Part shown: piece after piece, positions 1 to 6,491 of the stretch
Position numbering within the stretch: the stretch's first letter is position 1
Layout: each line of letters begins with the position of its first letter
DNA from: Lentisphaerota bacterium
GTDB taxonomy: Bacteria > Verrucomicrobiota > Kiritimatiellia > RFP12 > UBA1067
Direction: 5' to 3'
Length of the DNA stretch: 9,012 nt
Assembly (NCBI GenBank): GCA_015061765.1
Contig: SUVZ01000134.1
Location: forward strand, 1 to 9,012
Made by a program: the position numbers and the translations under genes
The notes under the pieces: model-generated
Seen by the model: only the letters and a program-made list of their open reading frames with translations
Database searches by the model: none
Told to the model about the DNA's origin: nothing

Positions 1-264
1 ATAGACCGTCAGCACCATGAACTGGACATCTGGCATTGAAGCCTTCAACTTCCGGATCACCTCCACCCCCGAAATGCCGGGAAGATTCAAGTCCACCATC
101 ACCACATCCGGAGATGTCTCCGAGAGTCCGGACACGGCCGATTCACCGTCATTGAACATGCCGACGAGAGCGATTCCGTCGACCGCTGAAAAAAGACGTT
201 CGAGAGAATTGCGCAGCCCGCTGTTGTCCTCCACCAACACAACCCTTATCTCACGTGTCTTCAT
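1..264 (-). CDS. NarL/FixJ-type response regulator, receiver domain (partial, C-terminus beyond window)
   Basis: The first 88 codons of a response regulator are present; the reading frame runs off the left edge. The ATG at 264 is preceded by AAAGGAGGA (270-278) and overlaps the histidine kinase stop as ATGA, so start and coupling are clear. The residues form a CheY-like receiver: a beta1 strand ending in Glu12-Asp13 (acid pocket), phosphoacceptor Asp58 in MVDLNLPGISG, and the conserved Thr86 at the end of beta4. The LNLPGISGVEVIRKLK stretch is typical of NarL/FixJ regulators, which usually carry a C-terminal LuxR-type helix-turn-helix; that domain is not visible here. Its partner is the adjacent HisKA_3 histidine kinase. 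Target genes are unknown; the operon it sits in is one possible target (inference). Confidence 0.93.
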   Translation of the reverse strand, partial: MKTREIRVVLVEDNSGLRNSLERLFSAVDGIALVGMFNDGESAVSGLSETSPDVVMVDLNLPGISGVEVIRKLKASMPDVQFMVLTVY

Positions 265-2249
265 GACATTCCTCCTTTGCCCTCAAGACCAAATTCCAAC
301 ACGACCTCGCATCCACCTTCCGGCCTCGGTCCGATACGGAATGATCCGCCGATATCCTCCATCCTTGTGCGCATGTTCGACAGTCCATTGCCGCCCTTCC
401 TCGGCAATCGAAAACCGTTGCCGTTGTCGCCTATCCGGACCGTTACGCGGCGTCCGTCAATCGTCATCGAAACGAACAAAAGTGTCGCCTCCGCATGCTT
501 CACAGCGTTGTTTAGAGCCTCCTTTACGCACATGTACACAGCATGGCGGACGACGCTTGAAACCACGGCATCGGGCACATCGGAGGGGAATCCGGCCCTT
601 ATCCCAATTCCGGCGGAAACGGCAAACATCTCCGCATAGTGATATATGTAGTCCGCAAACGCGGAAAGCGTGTCGTTGCGGGGCTCGACAGCCCACACGA
701 CCTCGTCCAACGCGCGGACAACGTCACGCACTTCATCGGCAATCTCCACGGCTTCGCCGTTTTTCTTCGCCATCAAGGATATAAGCATTGAGATTCGCGT
801 CAGTCGCGCGCCGACATCGTCATGGATGTCACGGGAAATGCGAGCCCGTTCCATCGCAAGCATGTTTCGGTGCCGGAATGCCGCCAGTCGCATTCGTACC
901 CGGCGAAGATAAATGGCTCTCGACACAAAAAGAATCGTTGCGGAAAGCAATGACAGCAGGACGGCAACGAACGGAACCGTCTGGTAGAACGGCGGCGCCA
1001 CAACGAAGGAGAATGCGGCCGTCTCTCCCCATACGCCAAATGGCAGACGTGCGCGCACCTCGAATCTGTAGCGTCCCGGACGAAGCTTGCCGTACGACCT
1101 GTTCAGATCCACGGATTCCCCACTCCAATCGTTTTCTGCCGGTGTCAGACGGGTTGAAAACACCACGATGTCAGCCAGCCCCGGAGAATCCGAAATGTAT
1201 GAAAAAGAAACCTCTTCGGAACTGTCAAATGACGACAGTCCGCCAATGTCCCCGTCCAGCATTGCCCGCGGAGGATGGATAGCGACGGACGACCTGAACA
1301 CGTCCACAGTCAGCCCGTCTTCGGGGACTTTTGACGAATCCTTGAAATCGGACGCCAAAAACGACAGAATCACATCCCCGGTTGCAAGCCACATCCGTCC
1401 CATAGGCTCCTCATGGAACGACAATGCCACAGCGCCATTTGCCTTACCCAGACGCACGGTCCTCGATTTGTCGGCCCTTATGCAAGACACTATGTCACCT
1501 TGCGCACAGACCCAGAGCGTACCTTCACTGTCACAGAACAGAGCCTGTACATTCTCGCATTCGGTTTCATCGCCGTAATGAAACCTCACGGCTTCCGATT
1601 CCTTTATCCTCCATAGCCCCGAGCCATTGGTCCCCACCCAAATGTCGCCGCCTGGCGTCTCGGAAAAAGAAGTCACGTCACGCGCTCCAAACCCCTCGCG
1701 CGCCCCAAACATCCTGCGTGATCCGTCCGGCATGGACACCGACACTCCGTCTGTACCGACAGAGCGCCATGTCCGCCCTGATGAATCACAAAACACGACG
1801 TTGCCATTCCGATCTCTTTGCGGCTCCGGAGGGATCACGAGACGCGGACGCATTCTCACCAATCCGAATCCGTCCGTTCCGATCCATTCCACACCGTTTG
1901 ACTCCGACAATCTGCAGAGGGGCGACATGTCAACGACGGAACGCCGGTCGACAGCATCTGAGCGGACGGAGCGAACGGCGCTCTCCACCCCTTTGCAAGT
2001 CGAGAACCTGACACCGTCGAAGCACACCGTCCCTTCAGTCGTTTCAATTAAAATGCATCCGTCTTCCGTCTTGGAAAGGGCCGTAACCCTATTCCCGGGA
2101 AGACCGTCGGATACAGTCCAGCACCGAACGTCAAACACGTCCGATGCGGCATCCACCGACCGATTCTGCGCACAGACAACTGCAGCCAGCACCAGGAGTG
2201 AAGCTAATGCGCAGATTTTCATCGAGCATCCCGGTCTATGCAAAATCAC
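261..2249 (-). CDS. Membrane histidine kinase with Reg_prop propeller and Y_Y_Y sensor, HisKA_3/HATPase_c core
   Basis: Sensor kinase of a two-component system, 662 residues from the GTG at 2249 (overlapping the kinase gene upstream as GTGA), or 653 from the ATG at 2222. Either start gives a Sec signal peptide (hydrophobic core about 13-26, cleavage likely after VCA, before Gln28). Residues about 40-300 hold degenerate two-component propeller repeats, for example VSDGLPGNRVTAL (46-58), VEWIGTDGFGLVRM (120-133) and GDIWVGTNGSGLWRI (201-215). A Y_Y_Y-like beta domain follows (about 345-418), then one transmembrane helix (about 424-446). The cytoplasmic core has the HisKA_3 box ERARISRDIHDDVG with phosphoacceptor His476, the N box KEALNNAVKHA (576-586), G1 DNGNGF (608-613) and G2 GNGLSNM (620-626). 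The sensor is periplasmic by topology. Similar sensors often detect glycan fragments, but the ligand here is unknown. The propeller is much shorter than the roughly 14-repeat hybrid systems of Bacteroides, and the regulator is a separate gene. Confidence 0.93.
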   Translation of the reverse strand: MILHRPGCSMKICALASLLVLAAVVCAQNRSVDAASDVFDVRCWTVSDGLPGNRVTALSKTEDGCILIETTEGTVCFDGVRFSTCKGVESAVRSVRSDAVDRRSVVDMSPLCRLSESNGVEWIGTDGFGLVRMRPRLVIPPEPQRDRNGNVVFCDSSGRTWRSVGTDGVSVSMPDGSRRMFGAREGFGARDVTSFSETPGGDIWVGTNGSGLWRIKESEAVRFHYGDETECENVQALFCDSEGTLWVCAQGDIVSCIRADKSRTVRLGKANGAVALSFHEEPMGRMWLATGDVILSFLASDFKDSSKVPEDGLTVDVFRSSVAIHPPRAMLDGDIGGLSSFDSSEEVSFSYISDSPGLADIVVFSTRLTPAENDWSGESVDLNRSYGKLRPGRYRFEVRARLPFGVWGETAAFSFVVAPPFYQTVPFVAVLLSLLSATILFVSRAIYLRRVRMRLAAFRHRNMLAMERARISRDIHDDVGARLTRISMLISLMAKKNGEAVEIADEVRDVVRALDEVVWAVEPRNDTLSAFADYIYHYAEMFAVSAGIGIRAGFPSDVPDAVVSSVVRHAVYMCVKEALNNAVKHAEATLLFVSMTIDGRRVTVRIGDNGNGFRLPRKGGNGLSNMRTRMEDIGGSFRIGPRPEGGCEVVLEFGLEGKGGMS

Positions 2250-3292
2250 GAATTGCGCCAGACGCCTTCGCCTGTCAACACGGCCTCGTCGTTCTCGACG
2301 ATCGCGGGCTTGAGCGTACGGCAGCCGATCTCGGATAGAGCGGCGGACAGCCTCTCGAACTGCGCATCGTCCTCATACGTTCCGACGATCGCGCCGCCGG
2401 AGCCTGCGAACTTGGCGCTCGCGCCCGCGGCCCTGGCAACCTTGACCATCCGGCGGTTCTCCTCGGAGACGTTGAAGATGCTGTCGCGCAGGTCGAAGTT
2501 CGCGTCGATGAGCGCCGCAACATCCCCCTTGCGCCCCGCAACGAGCGCGTCGCGCCCCTTCTGCGCGATGTCGGCAAATTCGGACATCGCGGAAACCACG
2601 TCCGGACGCTTCTGCTCGAAAAGCTTCTTGACCTTCTTGTGGGCCTTGCCGGACTCCTCCGCACGGTTCGGATCGTAGGCGACATACATGTTCGGAAGCA
2701 GGGCCGGCGAAAGGCGCTCGTACTTTCCGTACCCATGCTCCTCCAGATACGCCCTGTCGAAGTCCATGAACACGAGACCGTTGTACATCTGGATCACGCG
2801 GTCCTGATATCCGCAGTTTATACCGAGTTCATCGCGTTCGGCTTCCAGGCAGAGCGTCGGCGCGTACTTCTCCGGAAGCGTCACGCCGTAGAACTTCATG
2901 AGAGCCTTGAGCATCGCGCTGCAGATCGCGCTGGACCCCGAAAGGCCCACGAGACGCGGAACGTTGATCTTGTACTCGGCCGTGAAGTTCCTGCGAGGGA
3001 TCTCGATGCCATGCTCCATGCAGTATTCGAAGAAGAGTTTCGAAACCGCCTTCAGCATGCGGATGCCGCCGTAGTAGCCGAATATGCGCAGGTCATGGAC
3101 AAGCTGCTCCGGAGAGTCGAACATGGCATCGTCCACCTCTCCGGGGACGAACCTCATGCGCGACGACTCCGTGAGACTCAGGTCCACACCGAAATTAGCG
3201 AACGCGAACGACAGCGTCTTGCCGAAATATCCGTCGCTCGGATTTCCGAGCAGACCCGCACGCGCAAAACTCTTGGCCTTAACGATTTCCAT
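2246..3292 (-). CDS. GHMP-family sugar kinase, probable glucuronokinase
   Basis: Cytoplasmic sugar 1-kinase of the GHMP superfamily, 348 residues. The ATG at 3292 lies 6 bases from GGAGG (within 3297-3303) and the gene overlaps the nucleotidyltransferase by 14 bases. Motif 1 is RAGLLGNPSDGYFGKTLSF (11-29). Motif 2, the ATP loop, is VPRLVGLSGSSAI (111-123). Motif 3 is KFAGSGGAIVG (294-304). The likely catalytic Asp164 lies in GYQDRV. The combination LLGNPSD.YFG, GYYGG.R (72-78), GLSGSSAI, ELGI..G.QDRV...Y.GLV.MDF (155-178) and KF.GSGGA matches plant glucuronokinase as I remember it. That enzyme phosphorylates D-glucuronate at C1, leading to UDP-glucuronate. The heptose kinase HddA and fucokinase are more distant: they use other residues around the QDR region. 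The overlapping upstream nucleotidyltransferase would supply the next step. The GHMP family is certain; the substrate is inferred. Confidence 0.9.
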   Translation of the reverse strand: MEIVKAKSFARAGLLGNPSDGYFGKTLSFAFANFGVDLSLTESSRMRFVPGEVDDAMFDSPEQLVHDLRIFGYYGGIRMLKAVSKLFFEYCMEHGIEIPRRNFTAEYKINVPRLVGLSGSSAICSAMLKALMKFYGVTLPEKYAPTLCLEAERDELGINCGYQDRVIQMYNGLVFMDFDRAYLEEHGYGKYERLSPALLPNMYVAYDPNRAEESGKAHKKVKKLFEQKRPDVVSAMSEFADIAQKGRDALVAGRKGDVAALIDANFDLRDSIFNVSEENRRMVKVARAAGASAKFAGSGGAIVGTYEDDAQFERLSAALSEIGCRTLKPAIVENDEAVLTGEGVWRNS

Positions 3293-4028
3293 TGAACGCC
3301 TCCAATGCCGTGAAATATCCCGCAGGATTCCCTATGTCCTGACGCTTGCCGGGATAGACGTATGCGAACACCGGCTTCTCTTCCATAAGACGGCGTATCG
3401 AGTCAGTAAGCTGGATTTCGCCGCCATGACCGGGCTGCTGCGTTTCGAGCAGCCCGAATATCGCACCGTCGAGGAAATAGCGTCCCGCGACGGCAAGATC
3501 GCTCGGAGCCTCTTCCGGAGACGGCTTCTCGACAAGATCCACAATCCGGGCGGACTGGCCAGCAGTGGGGACAGACCCTTCCACCGCGGCGATTCCGTAG
3601 CGGCTGACCTTCTCCTGCGGAACCCGCTCCATGCCAATCACGCTCGCCCCGCCGTTCGCCTTCGACACGGCGACCATCTCCACGCTTGGATTGGGCCCCG
3701 AAACGAGCGCGTCGCCGAGAAGGATGAGCACCGGCCCCTTAACCTCGCCCGCCGCCTGGAGAACGGCATGGCCGAGTCCGCGCTGTTCCCTCTGATACAC
3801 GTACCTTATATTGGCGGAAAGCTCAGGATCTCCGTCAAAATAACGGCGGATGATCTCCTTCTCCTCGGAGATGATCAGCACTATGTCATCCGCCCCTGCG
3901 GCGAGAGCCTCTTCAACAATGCAATGAATCGCGGGCTTAGCGCCGATGGGAAGCATCTCCTTCGGAACGGCCCTCGTCAACGGAAGGAAACGGGTGCCCT
4001 TACCCGCCGCCGGTATTATCGCAGTCAT
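3279..4028 (-). CDS. galU: GalU-type UTP:sugar-1-phosphate uridylyltransferase, compact form
   Basis: Cytoplasmic nucleotidyltransferase that would form a UDP-sugar from UTP and a hexose-1-phosphate. The ATG at 4028 is chosen because the protein then begins MTAIIPAAGKGTR, as GalU proteins do, and GAGGGGG (4034-4040) lies 5 bases upstream. Upstream in-frame codons exist but lack this support. Visible motifs are the nucleotide loop GKGTRFLPLT (9-18), PKEMLP (22-27), GLGHAVL (84-90), metal-binding Asp106 in LLGDALV, VEKP (166-169, catalytic-site Lys168), GGEIQLTD (202-209) and Asp231 in RQDIGNPAGYF. At 249 residues it is about 40 shorter than usual GalU. The helical segment normally found between the YFD and NIRY motifs (64-75) is largely missing. 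The sugar may be glucose-1-phosphate or, given the overlapping glucuronokinase-like gene, glucuronate-1-phosphate (inference). Confidence 0.93.
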   Translation of the reverse strand: MTAIIPAAGKGTRFLPLTRAVPKEMLPIGAKPAIHCIVEEALAAGADDIVLIISEEKEIIRRYFDGDPELSANIRYVYQREQRGLGHAVLQAAGEVKGPVLILLGDALVSGPNPSVEMVAVSKANGGASVIGMERVPQEKVSRYGIAAVEGSVPTAGQSARIVDLVEKPSPEEAPSDLAVAGRYFLDGAIFGLLETQQPGHGGEIQLTDSIRRLMEEKPVFAYVYPGKRQDIGNPAGYFTALEAFNGNR

Positions 4029-4150
4029 CAGAGCCCCCTCGCTTCCTGCAGTCTGCAATTATCGATCATCGACACCGCATTATGGTTTGCGATGACACTG
4101 CGCGGCTTTCCCTTTGTCACACCGCATATGCGACTTTCCATCAACTGCAA
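4028..4150 (-). CDS. Possible 40-residue leader peptide (uORF) upstream of galU
   Basis: A short open frame ends with TGA overlapping the galU ATG as ATGA, the same arrangement as the real junctions in this window. A TTG at 4150 is preceded by AAGGAG with an 8-base spacer, and this start would give 40 residues; an in-frame ATG at 4141 would give 37. The same frame also extends up to an ATG at 4231 (67 residues), but that ATG lies inside the -35 box of the promoter and cannot be on a transcript from it. I recognise no domain or homologue. The peptide could act only through coupled translation of galU, or the frame may be chance. Confidence 0.3.
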   Translation of the reverse strand: MQLMESRICGVTKGKPRSVIANHNAVSMIDNCRLQEARGL

Positions 4151-4202
4151 CTGTTTTTCTCCTTGCCACGGCTTTGCTCTTGTTTCCTTCAAGCAGAACC
4201 GT
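4029..4202 (-). other. Untranslated leader and gap between the ABC ATPase gene and galU
   Basis: The stretch between the ABC ATPase stop (4288) and the galU ATG (4028) is about 260 bases and visibly more AT-rich than its neighbours. It holds the promoter at 4209-4236 and then this leader of roughly 174 bases. I looked for paired stems of a known riboswitch or an attenuator and found only short, weak inverted repeats, for example TGACA/TGTCA at 4093-4097 and 4115-4119. Apart from the possible short peptide, nothing else is evident. Confidence 0.5.
4034..4040 (-). promoter_or_regulatory. Ribosome binding site of galU
   Basis: GAGGGGG lies 5 bases before the ATG at 4028. It decides that start over the upstream in-frame codons, in agreement with the conserved GalU N-terminus. 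Confidence 0.6.
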
Positions 4203-4208
4203 ACGTCT

Positions 4209-4236
4209 ATTGTATCCATTTTTATTTCCATGTCAA
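4209..4236 (-). promoter_or_regulatory. Sigma70-type promoter for galU, GHMP kinase and two-component genes
   Basis: On the minus strand a perfect -35 box TTGACA (4231-4236) is followed after 16 bases by TACAAT (4209-4214), one mismatch from the TATAAT consensus. The spacer is AT-rich. Transcription would start near 4202, giving a leader of about 170 bases before galU. It is the only good promoter I see, and it lies exactly where the two gene groups separate, in the one non-coding stretch of any length. Confidence 0.72.
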
Positions 4237-4287
4237 AACCGCCCCTCTTTCACTTTGCGCATCATCAATGAAACAGATCGATGTCCG

Positions 4288-4911
4288 TCAAGCGACTTTG
4301 CCGGCGTCTAGGTGAAGCGTACGGTCGCAGCGAGCAGCGGCCTCCGCCGAATGGGTGACCATAACAAGCGCAAACGGCTTGCCTCCAAAGCCCATAAGGA
4401 GATCAAGTATGTCCGCACCTGTCATTGCATCAAGGTTGCCGGTAGGTTCATCGGCGAAGATTATCTCCGGCTCGCACATGAGAGCGCGCGCCAACGCAAC
4501 GCGCTGCTGTTCGCCGCCGGAGAGTTCAGCCGGCAGATGCTCCACGCGATCGGCAAGGCCGACCTTCCCAAGAAGCGATTTCGCCCTCTCCGAAGCATGC
4601 GGGACACGAGACTCCGCCACTCCCGCCATCGACGGAAGCAGCACATTCTCAAGCACGGTAAGCTCCGGCATCAGGCGGAAGCTCTGGAACACGAATCCGA
4701 CGTTTTTCGTGCAGCGGACCTTGCCCGACGTGGGCCGGTCCAGTCCACCGAGAATGTTCAGCAGCGTCGTCTTGCCCGCTCCGCTGCGGCCCGTTATTGC
4801 GATGCGCTCACCGACATCAACCGAGAAGGACACACCATCAAGAACCTTGATCGGGGACTGTCCGGGTATCCGGTATTCCTTTGACACATTCTCAACTTCA
4901 AGCAATGACAT
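4288..4911 (-). CDS. LolD/MacB-type ABC transporter ATP-binding protein, shortened
   Basis: ATPase subunit of an ABC system of the LolD/MacB/FtsE class, 207 residues. The ATG at 4911 is used because the protein then starts MSLLEVENVSKEY, as in the family, with GGAAGGA (4922-4928) 10 bases upstream; a TTG at 4947 would only add non-homologous residues. Motifs are Walker A GRSGAGKT (41-48), Q-loop Gln76 in VFQSF, signature LSGGEQQRVALARAL (130-144), Walker B IIFADEP (150-156), D-loop GNLD and H-loop His187 in MVTHS. The family works with FtsX-type permeases in lipoprotein release, export or division. No permease gene is adjacent: glgA lies 28 bases upstream and a promoter follows. About 19 residues normally found between SGKV (62-65) and the Q-loop are absent, so it is shorter than the usual 220-235. 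The exact subfamily is uncertain. Confidence 0.9.
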   Translation of the reverse strand: MSLLEVENVSKEYRIPGQSPIKVLDGVSFSVDVGERIAITGRSGAGKTTLLNILGGLDRPTSGKVRCTKNVGFVFQSFRLMPELTVLENVLLPSMAGVAESRVPHASERAKSLLGKVGLADRVEHLPAELSGGEQQRVALARALMCEPEIIFADEPTGNLDAMTGADILDLLMGFGGKPFALVMVTHSAEAAARCDRTLHLDAGKVA

Positions 4912-4939
4912 CTGCAGCAGGTCCTTCCACACAATCAAA

Positions 4940-6475
4940 TCAGGCAAACCTCTTGACGAGCGGACGGTTCAGCATCTTCTCGTAAAGGTCTATGTACCGC
5001 TGGGCGCACGCCTCGTGATTGAAACGCTTGAGAGACTCTTTCATGATGCGTGTGACTTCACCTTCACGCACGTCGCGAGGAAGACGCCAGAACTCCATCG
5101 CCTGATCCATCGCCCAGAACAGGCCTGCCGAGTCATAGTGGTCGAAGATGAATCCGTTGCCGTGGCGGTTTGCCACGTCGAGCATCTCGACGGTATCGTG
5201 CAGTCCGCCGGTGTTGTGCGCAACAGCGAGCGAACCGTAGATCGGCGCCTGCATCTGGGGCAGTCCGCACGGCTCGAAGAGAGACGGCATGACCATGAAG
5301 TCGGACCCTGCGAAACCTAGCTGCGAAAGGCGTCCGTCGAAATTGGCGACGCCCAGCCGCCCCTGAATGCCGTGGAAGGAACGGATATCCCAGAACGGCT
5401 GCTGAAACGCACCGTTTGCGATGATTGCGATCTGCGCGCCCTCTTTCCAGTACTTGCTGAGAAAACGGTATGCGATGTCCGCAAGGAGCTGAGGCCCCTT
5501 CTGCACAGGATCAAGACGCGACGGCCAGAAGAATACGGGCACATCGGGATTCTCCTCCAGTCCAAGCGCATGCTGCAGGGCGAGCTTGTTCTTGCGCTTC
5601 GCCTCGGCATGGTCCTCTGGGCCGTACTTGAAGGGGATCTTGTCGTCAATCTCCGGATTGTCGGTCGGATCGGGCGAGTTCAGGATTCCTGCGGCGCAGC
5701 CTGCATGGAACTTGTTGCGTATCTCGCCGCGTATGGAATCGGGAATGAAGTCGTGCCAACCGTTCACGACCTCCTGCAGGAACGTCGGCGAAACCGTGTT
5801 TATGTAGTGCGCGGCGAAGATTCCTGATGCCTGAAGGTCTACGGGATTCCCCTCGCGAGACTCCTCGTAGTTGTACGGAGGGCGGGAGAAGTACAGGTTG
5901 CTCCAGAACTCCGCCGCGTCGATGCCGGCATCCTCGACCTGTGACAGCGTCATCTTGTGTGTATGGATGTTATGGACCGTGAAGAGGCACGGAATCCCCT
6001 CGCGCCGGGCTGCTGCCGGTATGAGTCCTGTCATCCAGTCGTTGCAGTGGATCAGATCCGGCTGGACCGTGTTCATTATGTTGTTTATCACCTCGCGCTG
6101 AAACGCAAGGGAAAGCTTGGCGTTGCCGTCGCCTTTCGAATAGACATGGTCTCGGTAGTAGAAGCAGCGGTCCTCGGCAAGGTGGATGCGTTCGTTCGGC
6201 ATGCGGCTCTTGTACACGCGGAGTTCCTCCGCGACAAGCTTGGCCGTCTCCTCATGGAACATGCGCCGATAGTGGGGAAGCGCGACATGGACGTCTGCGC
6301 CTAGATCGAAAAGCGCGGCCACGAGCGACGCCGACACGTCCGCCATGCCGCCGGCCTTTGCGCTCATCTGTCCGGCAAGATTTCCCATCCCCTCCGGGAG
6401 ATAGGTTATCTCCGGAGTCACTATCAGGATGCGGGGCCTTTTTGCACTGCTCTTCTTCACCGACCGCGTTGCCAT
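4940..6475 (-). CDS. glgA: Glycogen/starch synthase (GT5)
   Basis: Retaining glucosyltransferase that extends alpha-1,4-glucan from a nucleotide-glucose donor (ADP-glucose in most bacteria) in the cytoplasm; 511 residues. The ATG at 6475 has a perfect AAGGAGGTG (6480-6488) and lies 16 bases after ptsI. Motifs are KAGGMADVSASL (40-51, the KxGGL-type donor loop), IHCNDW (142-147), TVHNI (166-170), GILNSPD (263-269), SRLDPVQKG (319-327, phosphate-binding Arg320 and Lys326) and the GT5 signature SLFEPCGLPQMQ (398-409, catalytic-region Glu401), then NTGGLHDTV (421-429). It is a little longer than the E. coli enzyme (477). The extra length includes an insertion before the KAGG motif (about 24-38) and a lysine/arginine-rich N-terminus. 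Its place directly behind hprK-ptsH-ptsI ties glycogen synthesis to PTS signalling. Whether the donor is ADP- or UDP-glucose cannot be told here. Confidence 0.95.
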   Translation of the reverse strand: MATRSVKKSSAKRPRILIVTPEITYLPEGMGNLAGQMSAKAGGMADVSASLVAALFDLGADVHVALPHYRRMFHEETAKLVAEELRVYKSRMPNERIHLAEDRCFYYRDHVYSKGDGNAKLSLAFQREVINNIMNTVQPDLIHCNDWMTGLIPAAARREGIPCLFTVHNIHTHKMTLSQVEDAGIDAAEFWSNLYFSRPPYNYEESREGNPVDLQASGIFAAHYINTVSPTFLQEVVNGWHDFIPDSIRGEIRNKFHAGCAAGILNSPDPTDNPEIDDKIPFKYGPEDHAEAKRKNKLALQHALGLEENPDVPVFFWPSRLDPVQKGPQLLADIAYRFLSKYWKEGAQIAIIANGAFQQPFWDIRSFHGIQGRLGVANFDGRLSQLGFAGSDFMVMPSLFEPCGLPQMQAPIYGSLAVAHNTGGLHDTVEMLDVANRHGNGFIFDHYDSAGLFWAMDQAMEFWRLPRDVREGEVTRIMKESLKRFNHEACAQRYIDLYEKMLNRPLVKRFA

Positions 6476-6479
6476 ACGC

Positions 6480-6488
6480 CACCTCCTT
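6480..6488 (-). promoter_or_regulatory. Strong ribosome binding site of glgA
   Basis: AAGGAGGTG is fully complementary to the 16S rRNA 3' end and lies in the 16-base gap after the ptsI stop. It is among the best ribosome sites in the window, so glgA is likely translated well from the shared transcript. Confidence 0.75.
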
Positions 6489-6491
6489 GAT

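Noticed and set aside
17..784. Plus-strand open frame of 255 codons opposite the response regulator and kinase end
   Set aside because: Its translation is arginine- and proline-rich low-complexity sequence typical of antisense frames in GC-rich DNA, while the minus strand encodes clear receiver and HATPase motifs.
2246..3292. D-glycero-D-manno-heptose 7-phosphate kinase (HddA) or fucokinase as the kinase identity
   Set aside because: The region around the catalytic Asp (ELGINCGYQDRVIQMYNGLVFMDF split over 155-178) differs from the K.GKQDQYAAA pattern of HddA, and no heptose isomerase or fused GDP-fucose pyrophosphorylase is present; it is not fully excluded.
4093..4119. Inverted repeat TGACA/TGTCA in the galU leader as a regulatory RNA stem
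   Set aside because: Five base pairs around a 17-base loop is expected by chance, and no further pairing extends it.
4026..4231. A 67-codon gene starting at the ATG at 4231
   Set aside because: The ATG lies inside the -35 box of the strong promoter, so transcripts from it would lack this start. Only read-through from the ABC gene could express it, so a shorter version was kept at low confidence.
3084..4271. Long plus-strand open frame (395 codons) across the kinase, galU and promoter region
   Set aside because: It is antisense to two genes with clear family motifs, its translation shows no recognisable domain, and it runs through the promoter; it is a codon-bias shadow.
4263..4283. Inverted repeat CATCGAT / ATTGATG with a 7-base loop just after the ABC ATPase stop, as a possible terminator
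   Set aside because: The stem is AT-rich with one G-U pair and is not followed by a run of T on the minus strand, so it does not look like an intrinsic terminator.
4912..4947. TTG start at 4947 for the ABC ATPase, overlapping the glgA end
   Set aside because: The 12 added residues have no family counterpart, no ribosome site precedes the TTG, and the ATG at 4911 has GGAAGGA upstream and the typical N-terminus.
4355..5320. Plus-strand open frame of 321 codons opposite the ABC ATPase and glgA
   Set aside because: It spans two well-supported minus-strand genes and shows no domain of its own.
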